A stretch of DNA of 64,000 nt from Melampsora larici-populina 98AG31 (taxonomy: Eukaryota; Basidiomycota; Pucciniomycetes; Pucciniales; Melampsoraceae): NCBI RefSeq assembly GCF_000204055.1, contig NW_006768780.1:222286-286285 (forward strand), given 5' to 3'. Under the pieces are notes generated by a model, which saw only the letters and a program-made list of their open reading frames with translations, ran no database searches and had not been told where the DNA came from. Positions 1-9,265 of the stretch are shown one piece after another. Numbering within the stretch: position 1 is the first letter of the stretch; each line of letters begins with the position of its first letter. Both the position numbers and the translations under genes were made by a program.

Positions 1-42
1 TTTCGAACGGTTCATCCAAATCCTGCCGATCTTACTTCTGAA

Positions 43-3006
43 ATGACTAGTTCTTTACCAGGTACCAACTCTACCATGCCGGGATCTTTGGATTCCAGGA
101 CTTTTGGGAACTCTGTGCAAAAGTTCTCACAAAATATGGTGAACTCTTTGAGCAAATTCAAAGTGTCAGATGTTCTCACTGCCGAAAATCATACCGAGTG
201 GAGCCAGTCCCTCATGGAGGTGTTTATGTCACTCGATCTTCATCAGTTTGTTAAAGTCAAGAACTTTGCAAACGATTCTATGTCTCCAGAAGAAAATGAA
301 AAGACTAAATTCAATCTAACGACGTACATACTAAGTCATCTTCATCAAGTCAACAAAGTTCGAACTCGGAATCATCTCACTAACCCGGAGGATGTTACGG
401 AAATCATTTACGACCCGTATCTCTGCTGGTCCTTCCTCAAGGAGTACCATAATCGTATCTCTGAAGACAAGCTCGAGGTTGTCACCAGATCCTTGTATGC
501 GTGTCAGATCAGCAAGTCCGACACTCTCACGTCGTTTGTCGATAAGTTCGAAAATCTTATTCGAGAATTCTACCGGTTGAAGGGAGAAATGTCTGATGTA
601 CAATCAGCTCGAATGCTTCTCTCTGCGATTCCGTCTCTTTCAATCGAATCGAAAGAGTATATCCACAATACTGTTGTTCCCCTTACTAGGGAAGGTGTAG
701 CTAGGTATCTCCGCAGATACGAAGAACGCCATGGTTGGTCCTGTTCTACCGTCAGGGAAGTCCACTCGGTTTCAGCTCGAAACGCAAAACCGGATTCGTC
801 AAATGGCTGTACTCCTGATAACTGCGTTGGACCACACATGGCTAAAAATTGTTGGTCCAAACCTGAAAATGCGGACAAACGCAAAGCTTTTCTAGCGAAA
901 ATTCGTGGTCGTTCTGGAACCTCATCCGTAGATACCTCAAACCATCAAGCTTCTAATCATACCTCATCTTCATCTTCAGTCAGGGGTGTTAAGAACGTGT
1001 TCGATTCGGATGTGAACACTGCCTCCGCTAGCTTCGCGTACCTCTCTTTGAACATTGAACTTGTTGAAGGAACTACTCAAGTGGCGTTAAAAGATGACTC
1101 AGTTTTCTCTGCTTCGCCATCCGTGTTTGAGGAAGACCCTACGGTTGAAGCTTCCGTATCCGCTGCTCTGTCAAATTCCCGCGACTGGGCCCTTCACGAC
1201 ACCGGTGCGACTCACCACATGTTCAAAGATGACAAATTCTTTGACAAATCATCGTTAGTTCGGATCGATGATGCCAGTAAACGTCTAAGACTCGCCGGTG
1301 GAGACATGACACTGTCAGTCCACAGTCGAGGTGTTGCAAAACTTTTGGCTGGTGATGATAGTCTCTTTGAATTAAAGAACTGTCTTTATGTTCCCGATTT
1401 ATCCCGAAATCTCGTTGCTGGTGGACTTCTCAAGAAACTGGGAGTTCGTGAGATCTTTCACGACAGCAAGAATTTCTCCTTGGTCTTGGACGGACTGGCC
1501 ATCTTCAACGGATTTATATCCGATAACAACTTGATGTTTATCCTACTCCAACCTGTGAGTCAGGTCACTTCATCTTCCGCCTCAACTTCAAACACTGAAA
1601 TCAACTCTCTGCTTCAACATCGTCGACTAGGGCATGTAAGCTCTAAATACATCAAATTGATGGAAAAGCATGGAAGTGTTGAGGAGTTGGACCACTTTGA
1701 GGATATTGGAAATTGTGAAATTTGTTCATTGTCTAAAAATACCAAAATCCCACATAATCATACTCGTCCTCGTGCTAGAACCTTTCTGGAAAACGTCCAT
1801 GTAGATGTTAGTGGTATCATGCGGAACCCAGGCCTGAACAATGAAAGTTATTACATATTATTCTGTGATGATTTATCCTCGTTTCGACACATCTATCCTC
1901 TTTCACATAAATCAAAAGAAGAAGTCTATGATGTGTTTCTGGAATACATAGCTGTCTGTGAGAGACAAACTAGCTGCTCAGTAAAACAGTTCACCCTGGA
2001 TAGGGGTGGAGAATTTCTTAATAATCTGCTCGGTTCTAAACTCAAAGAACTGGGAATTGTTTTACACCTGACGGCCGGTCATGAACCCGAGGCAAATGGC
2101 GTCTCCGAGCGTGGTAATCGCATAGTGATTACCAGGGCGCGCTCGATGATGCTGGATTCCGGTGTTCCCATTTCCTTCTGGTATTTAGCTTGTAAAGCTG
2201 CGGTGTTTCTTACGAATCGTTGTGTAACAACCGCCCTGAACGCTGGTGTGACCCCATTCGAGATGTGGTACTTTAGGAAACCAACTATCTCCCATCTACG
2301 CGTGTTTGGTTGCCAAGTTTTCGGTCTTATCAGAAAAGAACTCAGAGAAACGAAATTCTCACCAGTTAGCTCAGAGGGAGTTCTTGTTGGGTATGAACAG
2401 GACAACTTTAATTATCACATCTTTGATCTCAATTCTAGAAAGATTTACATTACGCATCATACCACTTTCAATGAAGATATCTATCCTTTTAAATTACTTC
2501 CCTCTTCTCGTCCAATGATTTCATCTGATCTGTCAATCAAACTTCCTCCACCTGTGCACGTCAAATTCTTTGATGACGAAAGCAATGAAGAGTGTCAAGA
2601 TTCTGTTCCTCTTGTGACCATTCCGGACGAAAACCAAGTTTCCCAATTACCTAATCAACCATCTGATAAAGTCCACCCCCCGACAGAAGCTTCGGAACCT
2701 AGACGCTCGACCAGAACTTCTCAAAAGAAGCACAGCACCTTAAAAGGAATGTGTTCTGTTGCGGAATTTATTGACGATTTCGTTACTGAAGCGGTATTTA
2801 ATTGTTTACCTGCTGAGTGTTTTAGTGCAGATGTTTTCTCGGTGCCTGACCCGAAATCGTACAAGAAGGCTATGGAGTCCTCAGAGTGTGATCGTTGGAA
2901 GGAGGCGTGTGAAAAAGAGTTCAACTCTCTGAAGAACAAGGGGGTGTGGGTTCTTGTGGATCGTCCAGAGAATCACAACGTGATTAGAGGAATGTGGATC
3001 TTTTGA
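43..3006 (+). CDS. Copia polyprotein, first part: gag, protease, integrase, start of RT
   Basis: A UBN2-type Gag domain covers roughly residues 60-230. A variant zinc knuckle near residue 260 has spacing C-X4-C-X3-H-X4-C instead of the usual C-X2-C-X4-H-X4-C. The aspartic protease motif DTGATHH starts near residue 386. A GAG-pre-integrase H/C motif (RRLGHVS to CEIC) follows, then the integrase triad at about D588, D653 and E689 (VDVSG, LDRGGEF, GVSERGN). The frame is open to base 1, so the ATG at 43 need not be the real start. Translation meets TGA at 3004-3006, just after the motif GMWIF, where the RT domain begins. The next codons continue in the same frame, so this is one point mutation and not a frameshift. 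Confidence 0.88.
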   Translation: MTSSLPGTNSTMPGSLDSRTFGNSVQKFSQNMVNSLSKFKVSDVLTAENHTEWSQSLMEVFMSLDLHQFVKVKNFANDSMSPEENEKTKFNLTTYILSHLHQVNKVRTRNHLTNPEDVTEIIYDPYLCWSFLKEYHNRISEDKLEVVTRSLYACQISKSDTLTSFVDKFENLIREFYRLKGEMSDVQSARMLLSAIPSLSIESKEYIHNTVVPLTREGVARYLRRYEERHGWSCSTVREVHSVSARNAKPDSSNGCTPDNCVGPHMAKNCWSKPENADKRKAFLAKIRGRSGTSSVDTSNHQASNHTSSSSSVRGVKNVFDSDVNTASASFAYLSLNIELVEGTTQVALKDDSVFSASPSVFEEDPTVEASVSAALSNSRDWALHDTGATHHMFKDDKFFDKSSLVRIDDASKRLRLAGGDMTLSVHSRGVAKLLAGDDSLFELKNCLYVPDLSRNLVAGGLLKKLGVREIFHDSKNFSLVLDGLAIFNGFISDNNLMFILLQPVSQVTSSSASTSNTEINSLLQHRRLGHVSSKYIKLMEKHGSVEELDHFEDIGNCEICSLSKNTKIPHNHTRPRARTFLENVHVDVSGIMRNPGLNNESYYILFCDDLSSFRHIYPLSHKSKEEVYDVFLEYIAVCERQTSCSVKQFTLDRGGEFLNNLLGSKLKELGIVLHLTAGHEPEANGVSERGNRIVITRARSMMLDSGVPISFWYLACKAAVFLTNRCVTTALNAGVTPFEMWYFRKPTISHLRVFGCQVFGLIRKELRETKFSPVSSEGVLVGYEQDNFNYHIFDLNSRKIYITHHTTFNEDIYPFKLLPSSRPMISSDLSIKLPPPVHVKFFDDESNEECQDSVPLVTIPDENQVSQLPNQPSDKVHPPTEASEPRRSTRTSQKKHSTLKGMCSVAEFIDDFVTEAVFNCLPAECFSADVFSVPDPKSYKKAMESSECDRWKEACEKEFNSLKNKGVWVLVDRPENHNVIRGMWIF

Positions 3007-3018
3007 AAGAAGTCACTA

Positions 3019-4425
3019 GTGGACGGAAAAATCAAGTTTAAAGCTCGTTATGTGGCCATGGGAAACACTCAGATCCCAGGTCAGGACTACGGCGAAACCT
3101 TTGCCCCTACTGGGAAACCTGGCTCTCTTCGACTCCTTGTGTGTATTGCATCAATCTACGGATGGGAGATACACCAAATGGATGCAGTTACTGCTTTCCT
3201 TAATGGCAACATCGAAGAAGAACTCTATGTCGAGATACCTGAAGGATACAGGACTGCTTCAACTTTCAAAAAGGTTTGGAGAATGAAGAAAGCTCTTTAC
3301 GGTTTTAAGCAATCACCGAAGATTTGGCAAGATGACGTTGAGGAGTTTCTTATTGAGATTGGTTTCGAACAATGCAAAATAGATCATTGCATTTATATCA
3401 GATCTGACAAACCAAAGAACCTTTTTACTGCTGTTTATGTACATGTGGATGACTTAGCTATCACGGGTAATGACATCATCAGATTCAAGAAAGAAATTTC
3501 CTCTAAGTGGGAAATGGAGGACCTTGGTATTGCCAATACCGTGGTGGGAATTCAAATTCAACGCCTAAACGAATTCTCTTATTCAATGTCTCAAGATCAA
3601 TATGCTGTGTCTGTTTTGAAAAGGTTCAACATGTTGGATGGAAAACCTGCAGTTACTCCTCTCTCTCCTAACGTCAAACTCCTCAGATCGACGGATAAGG
3701 AAGCTGAAGATTTTGCACTCACTAAATTACCCTACCGAAGTGTTGTCGGCTCGTTGATGTACCTAGCGCAGTGCACACGACCGGATCTTGCTCACGCGGT
3801 TGGGGTGCTGTCTCAGCATCTTGAACGTCCTGGAATGCAACACTGGACGGCTGCAAATCATGTCCTCCGTTATCTACTTCATACTGTAAATGTGGGGATA
3901 GTGTACTCTGGCGTCGCTAATTCTGTGGTTTCTGGTCAACGAAGTTATGAATGCCCGGTGTCTCACTGTGATGCAGACTGGGCTGGGGACCCTAACACTC
4001 GCCGTTCGACAACTGGATATGTGTTCGTTTTGGCTGGTGGTCCCATCTCTTGGCGTAGTAGACTTCAACCCACCGTAGCTCTGTCGTCTACTGAGGCTGA
4101 ATACCGTGCCATAACAGAGGCGGGCCAAGAACTTCTATGGCTTCGTAACATGATGCTGCGTTTTGGCTTTGAGGATCCCAACCCTACTGTTCTCCAGAGC
4201 GACAATCTCGGTGCTATTCACTTAACTTCAAAATCAATATTTCATGCTCGCACAAAACACATTGAGATACACTATCACTGGATTCGTGAAGTTGTCAAGA
4301 AAGGTGATCTTGTATTGAAACATTGCCCGACGCACCTGATGGTGGCTGATCTTCTCACAAAACAATTACCGAAAGATCAATTCTCAACTTTAAGAAAACA
4401 CCTAGGTCTAAGATTTTTAGTGTAA
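3019..4425 (+). CDS. Copia polyprotein, second part: reverse transcriptase and RNase H
   Basis: This is in the same frame as the upstream ORF, separated only by the TGA at 3004; the coding frame really resumes at 3007 and the ATG at 3019 is not a true start. The RT core has FKARYVAMG, QMDAVTAFLNG and the catalytic VDD box (YVHVDDLAI). The copia RNase H has CDADWAGD, SSTEAEYRA and the TKHIEIHYHWIRE block. The C terminus is typical of copia pol, and the stop lies 16 bp before the 3' LTR. If the TGA is not read through, the copy makes Gag, protease and integrase but no RT. It is otherwise intact, which suggests a recent insertion. Confidence 0.88.
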   Translation: MDGKIKFKARYVAMGNTQIPGQDYGETFAPTGKPGSLRLLVCIASIYGWEIHQMDAVTAFLNGNIEEELYVEIPEGYRTASTFKKVWRMKKALYGFKQSPKIWQDDVEEFLIEIGFEQCKIDHCIYIRSDKPKNLFTAVYVHVDDLAITGNDIIRFKKEISSKWEMEDLGIANTVVGIQIQRLNEFSYSMSQDQYAVSVLKRFNMLDGKPAVTPLSPNVKLLRSTDKEAEDFALTKLPYRSVVGSLMYLAQCTRPDLAHAVGVLSQHLERPGMQHWTAANHVLRYLLHTVNVGIVYSGVANSVVSGQRSYECPVSHCDADWAGDPNTRRSTTGYVFVLAGGPISWRSRLQPTVALSSTEAEYRAITEAGQELLWLRNMMLRFGFEDPNPTVLQSDNLGAIHLTSKSIFHARTKHIEIHYHWIREVVKKGDLVLKHCPTHLMVADLLTKQLPKDQFSTLRKHLGLRFLV

Positions 4426-4441
4426 TGCTCTTTGAGGGGGT

Positions 4442-5346
4442 GTGTTGGGATATAAGGATATATCCGAGGTTTGGTCAAAGATCATTACAAAGGTTGGAAG
4501 TTACGAGTTAAGGAAAAAGGTAGTTGGCTGGTAGGAGGTTGAAGTGTTTGTGTTAAGTGTTGGTTAGGCTAGTTTGGAAAAGGCAACTCAATGCAAGTTG
4601 ATGTGCTGTGAGACTAGTGTGGTTGTTGAGGAAAGGGGTGAATGTTGTACACAGGGGTTTTTCTTCTCTTTATATACTTCTCTCTCAGTTTCTCTTCGCG
4701 TGTTCTGATTCTTTTCACTGTCGAAAAGAATCAGTAAGTGATTTTTATTCTTGTTAGAGTCTCTTTCATCTTTGATTACTAACTACTCTTTCAATTCTCT
4801 ATTATCTTTGTTTCTACTCTTTTCATCTTCAGTTATCATTAATTTGTCTGTTAACTGTTTCGCCACGTGCTCCTCACGAATCTTTCTGAGCTCGCAGGTA
4901 GATGGCTTTTATCTTTTAACTCTTTGTTGTGTGTTTTTCTTTTCTGATATCTCTTTCTCTCTAACACTTAGGTCAGTTCTTTAGAGTCGTTGTCGACAAG
5001 CCAGAAGCTAGTCTGATCAACGTACCCTGTTGCCCTCAGGTGTGTGACTGTCGAAAAGAATCATTATCATTAATTTGTCTGTTAACTGTTTCGCCGCGTG
5101 CTCCTCACGAATCTTTCTGAGCTCGCAGGTCAGTTCTTTAGAGTCGTTGTCGACAAGCCAGAAGCTAGTCTGATCAACATACCCTGTTGCCCTCAGGTCA
5201 GTTCTTTAGAGTCGTTGTCGACAAGCCAGAAGCTAGTCTGATCAACGTACCCTGTTGCCCTCAGGTGTATCCATTTTTGAACAGCTTCTTAGGCCGTGAT
5301 CTATTCAGATCAGAACTGAACTTCTCGAGGCACACGTGTTTTTACA
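4442..5346 (+). repeat. Copia 3' LTR (about 905 bp)
   Basis: It starts TGTTGGGATA right after the polypurine tract and ends TTTTTACA against Gypsy-A pol. A TATA-like TTATATAC lies near 4670. A hairpin GATTCTTTTC...GAAAAGAATC sits at about 4707-4732. The second half is made of repeated modules (separate entry). The LTR at 62816-63712 has the same landmarks in inverted orientation, including the shared block GGTCAAAGATCATTACA (here at 4474-4490), which supports the boundaries. Confidence 0.8.
4834..5264 (+). repeat. Modular repeats inside copia LTR: T-x-B-h-T-B-B
   Basis: Module B (68 bp, starts GTCAGTTC, ends CCCTCAG) occurs at 4972-5039, 5129-5196 and 5197-5264 with only single-base differences. 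Module T (66 bp, ends GAGCTCGCAGGT) occurs at 4834-4899 and 5065-5130. A half copy of the upstream hairpin (TCGAAAAGAATCA) sits between B1 and T2. Every module ends in AG followed by GT, like tandem splice-site-bounded units. Function unknown. Confidence 0.85.
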
Positions 5347-6943
5347 CTTCTTCGGCAGGTGATAGTGGTATAATCTTTCCGGCTTGCGGTGTGGCCCCAG
5401 GGATCAGATCGACTCGGAAATCGTAACGTCGGTGCGGTGGGAGGGTCATGGCCTTACTCTTACGAAACATGTTGATGTAACGATGATACCGGGTAGGGAC
5501 CAGCTCTTCTGCCGTTTTCTCAACCGTGTCCTTACTTGCGTCGGCCGCCAACTTCGCTGATATGTTCCATGACGTCGTTGTTGCGCAAATTGCCGGTCGG
5601 TCACTATTCCAGGGGCGTAAAAGATTGTTACCTGCTTCAAGGACAAGCGATTTTACGGGATCATGCTCACATTGCGGGGGCTGTATCTCACTGATATGGT
5701 CCTCAGTGAGAGCCCCCTCGTCACGGTTCCTAGCGGTCCCCTTATGCGACTTAGGACATTCTGGGGTGTTTTTCGGTCCGGACGACGCTGTGTCTACGGC
5801 GGCAATTGGGTCTGTTGGTGCCACGGCTAGGTCTGGCGAGTTGTGAGTGGTAATCTGTGTGTGTATGTTATTCAGGGGACGTAGAGGGTTGTTATCTGTT
5901 ACAACGGTAAGTGGAATGGCGGGATCATGCTCACATTGCGGGGGCTTTATCTCACTGATATGGTCTTCAGTGGGAGCCCCCTCGCCTCGTTTCCTAGCAT
6001 TCCCCATATGCGACTCAGGACAGTCCGGGGTGTTTTTCGGTACGGGCGACGCTGTCTTCTCAGCGGCAGTAGTGGTGCTTTCAGTATGCGTTTTCGGTGT
6101 CGGCTTGTCAGTTCCAATGGTTGTCTCTTCGAGTGGTGTTTCTTCGTGACGGTTAGGCTGCTTTGGATCATAAGTTTCGGTGAGTGCTTCTTCAATTCTT
6201 GGTTCCTTGACATCTGTCGTCGTGTCCTCTGGTGGGTGGCTAATCTGTTCAAAGTTATTCCGGGGATAATCCAGCTTGTCATCTGTTATAGCGACTTTGG
6301 ATAGGGTCAAATCAAACTCACATCGCGGGGGCTGTATCACACTGTTTGGCTCCACAGTGTGAGCCCCCTCGCCTATATTCCTAGCGTTCCCCTTGTTGGA
6401 TTCAATACCAGTTGGGGTGGTTATCGGTATAGGCGATGCGATGGATGCAGCATGGGCGGTCGTGGTTGAAGCTTCAGCTTTTGGACGGATTTCGCCGGTC
6501 TTCCAGTTGATGCGGTGGCCGTTTTCGCGAAGCCACGGCATCCCAAGGATGGCATCGTACGTATCCTTGATCTTCGTGACGAGGAATCTGGTGGGGTGGT
6601 GCTCATTGTCGACAAAGAGCTCAGCGTCGTGGGCGACAGTTCGGGGCTGTCCGTCGAAGCCATATACGTCGCCGGCGGTTGCTAGTTCGGTCAACGGCAG
6701 GCCAGCTTCACTGGCGAACTTGGTACCTAGGACCTCATGCGTTGAACCGCAGTCGACGAGGGCTCGTGCTGTCACACAAGGTTTGGGTCTGGGGTCATTT
6801 TGGGACGTGGCGCAGGGGGACTCTGATAATGAGATAGTGGTAAAGATCCGTGGGTCATTTGATTTCTTAATTGCATGATGACTATTACCAGCTATCTCTA
6901 AGAGTTCCTCTCCGTCTCGGCTTGGGGGTGGCACGTCCGTCAC
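5342..6943 (-). CDS. Gypsy-A pol fragment: protease and repeat-bearing linker, cut at RT start
   Basis: The frame starts at GTG 6943, overlapping the gag stop TGA (6942-6940), so it would be reached by -1 frameshift from gag. A retropepsin domain has ALVDCGSTHEV; the family usually reads DSG, so here Ser is replaced by Cys at the active site. ILGMPWL closes the domain. A long Pro/Thr/Glu-rich linker follows with three copies of a unit whose core reads RNxxEG...PPQCE. The fragment ends in the conserved RIIPLSP-type motif that opens RT in Gypsy-B and -C, then runs into copia LTR and stops. It cannot make RT or integrase. Confidence 0.82.
   Translation of the reverse strand: MTDVPPPSRDGEELLEIAGNSHHAIKKSNDPRIFTTISLSESPCATSQNDPRPKPCVTARALVDCGSTHEVLGTKFASEAGLPLTELATAGDVYGFDGQPRTVAHDAELFVDNEHHPTRFLVTKIKDTYDAILGMPWLRENGHRINWKTGEIRPKAEASTTTAHAASIASPIPITTPTGIESNKGNARNIGEGAHTVEPNSVIQPPRCEFDLTLSKVAITDDKLDYPRNNFEQISHPPEDTTTDVKEPRIEEALTETYDPKQPNRHEETPLEETTIGTDKPTPKTHTESTTTAAEKTASPVPKNTPDCPESHMGNARKRGEGAPTEDHISEIKPPQCEHDPAIPLTVVTDNNPLRPLNNIHTQITTHNSPDLAVAPTDPIAAVDTASSGPKNTPECPKSHKGTARNRDEGALTEDHISEIQPPQCEHDPVKSLVLEAGNNLLRPWNSDRPAICATTTSWNISAKLAADASKDTVEKTAEELVPTRYHRYINMFRKSKAMTLPPHRRYDFRVDLIPGATPQAGKIIPLSPAEEV
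5676..5717 (-). repeat. Hairpin module copy 1 (Gypsy-A linker)
   Basis: 42 nt. On the sense strand it runs GGGGGCT-CTCACTGA, loop, TCAGTGAG-ATAC-AGCCCCC: an outer stem of 7 bp and an inner stem of 8 bp, both perfect. It is flanked by a GCTAGGAA-type block upstream and GCAATGTGAG downstream. Confidence 0.8.
5940..5981 (-). repeat. Hairpin module copy 2 (Gypsy-A linker)
   Basis: 42 nt with outer stem GGGGGCT/AGCCCCC. The inner stem CCCACTGA/TCAGTGAG pairs at 7 of 8 positions. Same flanking blocks as copy 1. Confidence 0.8.
6327..6368 (-). repeat. Hairpin module copy 3 (Gypsy-A linker)
   Basis: 42 nt with outer stem GGGGGCT/AGCCCCC. The inner stem CACACTGT/ACAGTGTG differs in sequence from copy 1 but is perfectly paired. 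Flanks are GCTAGGAA upstream and GCGATGTGAG downstream. Confidence 0.8.
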
Positions 6944-6957
6944 TCTCGAGCATCTCC

Positions 6958-6964
6958 ATTTTTT
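6958..6964 (-). promoter_or_regulatory. Candidate -1 frameshift heptamer, Gypsy-A gag/pol
   Basis: In the gag frame it reads tcA AAA AAT, 18 nt before the gag stop, and the -1 frame is open from here into pol. Heptamer and phase are identical in Gypsy-B and -C. The strong downstream stem of those two is reduced to a weak CTCG/CGAG pairing in this old copy. Confidence 0.5.
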
Positions 6965-6993
6965 GATTCATCAGACCTACTACCCTCTCCAAC

Positions 6994-7205
6994 TAAGGCT
7001 TGGACCCGGCACCAGGACCACCCGAGCGGGCCCGAGCGCGGGCCGGGCTCGGGCTCAAACGGCCCTTTCAAAAAGCTATGTGGCCCGATAGCGCCGTGCT
7101 CACGGGCGGCCCGAAGGGGCCCGAGGGGTTGGTGGCACTAAAACGGGGGCTCAGCGGCTCGGAAAGGGGGCAAATAGGGGCAAGCGGACTCAATAGAGCA
7201 AGAAG
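6994..7205. repeat. hAT terminus with GC-rich subterminal repeats
   Basis: After the 17-bp terminal repeat the sequence is full of GGGCCC, GGCCCG and GCCCGAG motifs up to about 7150, far more GC-rich than its surroundings. The opposite end (14133-14220) has matching CCGGGCCGGG repeats. In hAT elements such subterminal repeats are usually transposase binding sites; that role here is inferred. Confidence 0.7.
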
Positions 7206-7267
7206 ATGAGGTTGGGGCACATATTCAATTCAACTTTGACTGATGTATGTATACAAAGTAGAGTTGA

Positions 7268-9064
7268 TTAAGTAAATTTATCAAAACTCTTGAGGCATAC
7301 CGTTGCTTCAAGAGTCGAGATGTGCATTGAGGCGCGAAGATCAGTGATGATCCTACCCGCAGATGAAAATGATCGTTTGGATGGGGTGCTGGTGGCTGGG
7401 ATAGCTAGAAAGATTCTTGCCATCTTGGCAAGAATGGGAAATCGATGGCCCTCGTCGCTCCAATAGTTGAGTGGGTGATAATCCTCGCTCTCTCGCTCGG
7501 TTGAGAGGTATGTTTGAAGCTCAGCCTCGATTCCTTGAGCCTTCTTTTTGGTGACAAAGGATCGAGGGCGATCTTCAGGCAGTGGTACAGGTTCTTCGGG
7601 GTTGACCGATATGCTATCTTGATGAAATTTTCTACACTCGTTCAGAAAGAGTGTTTTCCAATTGTTACAATCATCGATTCCGGCAAGGACTAGAGTTTCA
7701 TCAGTCAACTCTTGGTCCTTGCTACGTGGGTCAAGCAGAAGCGCACACAAGTACGCTGGCTTTTTGAGGACCCTCTCGTAGTACGATTCGGTCTTGGTTT
7801 TCATCGGTTGGATGGCTTGTCGGAGCTCTTGAGCATCGTAGTTACACCAGCTCTAGAAAAGTACAAGTTTATCCAGTGAGTAAAGTGAGATTTAAAAAAA
7901 AGATCAATCAAGAAATGCAATTGAGAACACAGCATACCGAGTTCAACTTCCTGATGATCCATTCGTATACTGGGATCACATCGCCAAGGCTCGGGTATTT
8001 GCTTGCTGAGAGATCCTTGGTGGCAATCTCAAAAGGTTCAAGAAATTCGACTAGGTGCCCTATAAGCTTCCATTCATCATCTGAAAAGGCATACTGCCTG
8101 TAGTCGGGATCGTTTTGACATTTCGTGTTGATAGATACCCGTAAACGATATGCTCGGCGATAACAATCAAGGTCGGAGTTCCATCGTGTGTCGACATTGC
8201 GGACAAGGTGGAGAGCATAGCCTAAGTCAGCCTCAACTTGCTTGAGGAAAGATTGTAAGCGCTGAGGTGATTTGTAGATCCAAGCAATAAGCTTGTGGAG
8301 TCGAGTAAGTACCGAGTTGACATCAGAGGTTTGCATTGGTTCAAGAAGAACAGCAAGGTCGCGTGGGACTGGTACATCTTCACCAAGTCTTTTGGAGAAC
8401 GCCTTGAGTCCATCTCGAGCAACAAGGTTAATAACATGTGCAACACATCCAAGGAGATTTTGATCTCGCTTGAAGTTTGGACACACTGCTCCAAGAGCAT
8501 CAGCCATTGTACCGTTTGAACTGGCGTTGTCAGCAACAACACAGAAAACCTTGTCAAGTATCCCATACTCTCTAAGAACCGGAATAAGATGATCCGCGAT
8601 GTTTACACCAGTATGCTCGCCATCAATCTCTTTGAGACATAGTATGACTTCTTGAAGTTCAAATTTTTCATCAATCCAGTGGGCAGTGGCACCTAAGACA
8701 GATTTTTGATTCGGGGATGTCCAACAGTCACAGGTGATGCTGACGGATATTTGCTTTGCAAAGACTTCCTTCATAACTCCTTTCATTTTGCAAAAGTTCT
8801 CTTGTACTGCATCTCCAAGAGCATCCGAGCCGACTAGGAGTGGTGTCACAGCCGGGTTACACAACTCAAGAAGTTTTCGTAGGTCTGGAGAATCGACAAA
8901 AGAAAAGGGAAACTCCTTCATGATGGTGAGGCGAAGGAGTCTTTGTTTTAGGTTCTCGCGGGTGAGCTTGAGAGGCTAGGATCAAAATGGATTAGTCAGA
9001 AAGAAAACACAAAAAAGGAACATGAGGCTTGTTGAGTATCAGCTCACCTTCTCAATCTTGCCAT
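7268..9064 (-). CDS. hAT transposase, catalytic and dimerisation part
   Basis: Exons read on the reverse strand: about 9064-9048 (joins the BED exon once Gypsy-B is removed), 8975-7938 and 7852-7268. Introns are 9047-8976 (GTGAGC...CCTAG) and 7937-7853 (GTATGC...TCTAG). Catalytic region: TCDCWTSPN, then CVVADNASSNG. The C-terminal dimerisation domain has the hallmark PSKRSFSSAG and ends LEATVCLKSFDKF. No stop or frameshift was seen outside the Gypsy-B insertion, so the gene was probably functional when Gypsy-B entered. A BLASTX against hAT transposases would confirm exon joints. Confidence 0.85.
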
Positions 9065-9069
9065 CAGTC

Positions 9070-9228
9070 TGTTAGGACCTGGAATGGAGGATGGAGCGCT
9101 GAGGTGTAGTTGCTAGTATAACTAGATTGCAACGTGAAGACTAAAAGCTCAGTGAGAGCGCGCGCTGGGATATAGCTAAAAGGTACAACACGCAGCTATA
9201 AGCATATGCTACTAGAGAGACCATAACA
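9070..9228 (-). repeat. Gypsy-B 3' LTR (159 bp)
   Basis: Ends are TGTTA...TAACA and it is identical to 13559-13717. It contains GCTATATCCC (TATA-like) about 34 nt upstream of ACGTTGCAAT on the sense strand. Confidence 0.95.
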
Positions 9229-9265
9229 CCATTCCCCCTCTATACCTCCACTCCCTTTTGTTGAG

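Larger units (their letters stand above)
1..5346 (+). mobile_element. Ty1/copia LTR retrotransposon, 5' end outside window
   Basis: The domain order gag, protease, integrase, reverse transcriptase, RNase H is diagnostic of Ty1/copia (in Ty3/gypsy the integrase comes last). The coding frame is open to the left edge, so the 5' LTR and primer-binding site lie off-window. A purine tract ending in GAGGGGG precedes the 3' LTR, which begins TGTTGGGATA at 4442. The element stops at 5346, where reverse-strand Gypsy-A pol sequence begins in mid-ORF. I infer that copia inserted into Gypsy-A, whose missing pol half should lie left of the window. The only coding lesion seen is an in-frame TGA at 3004. Confidence 0.9.
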
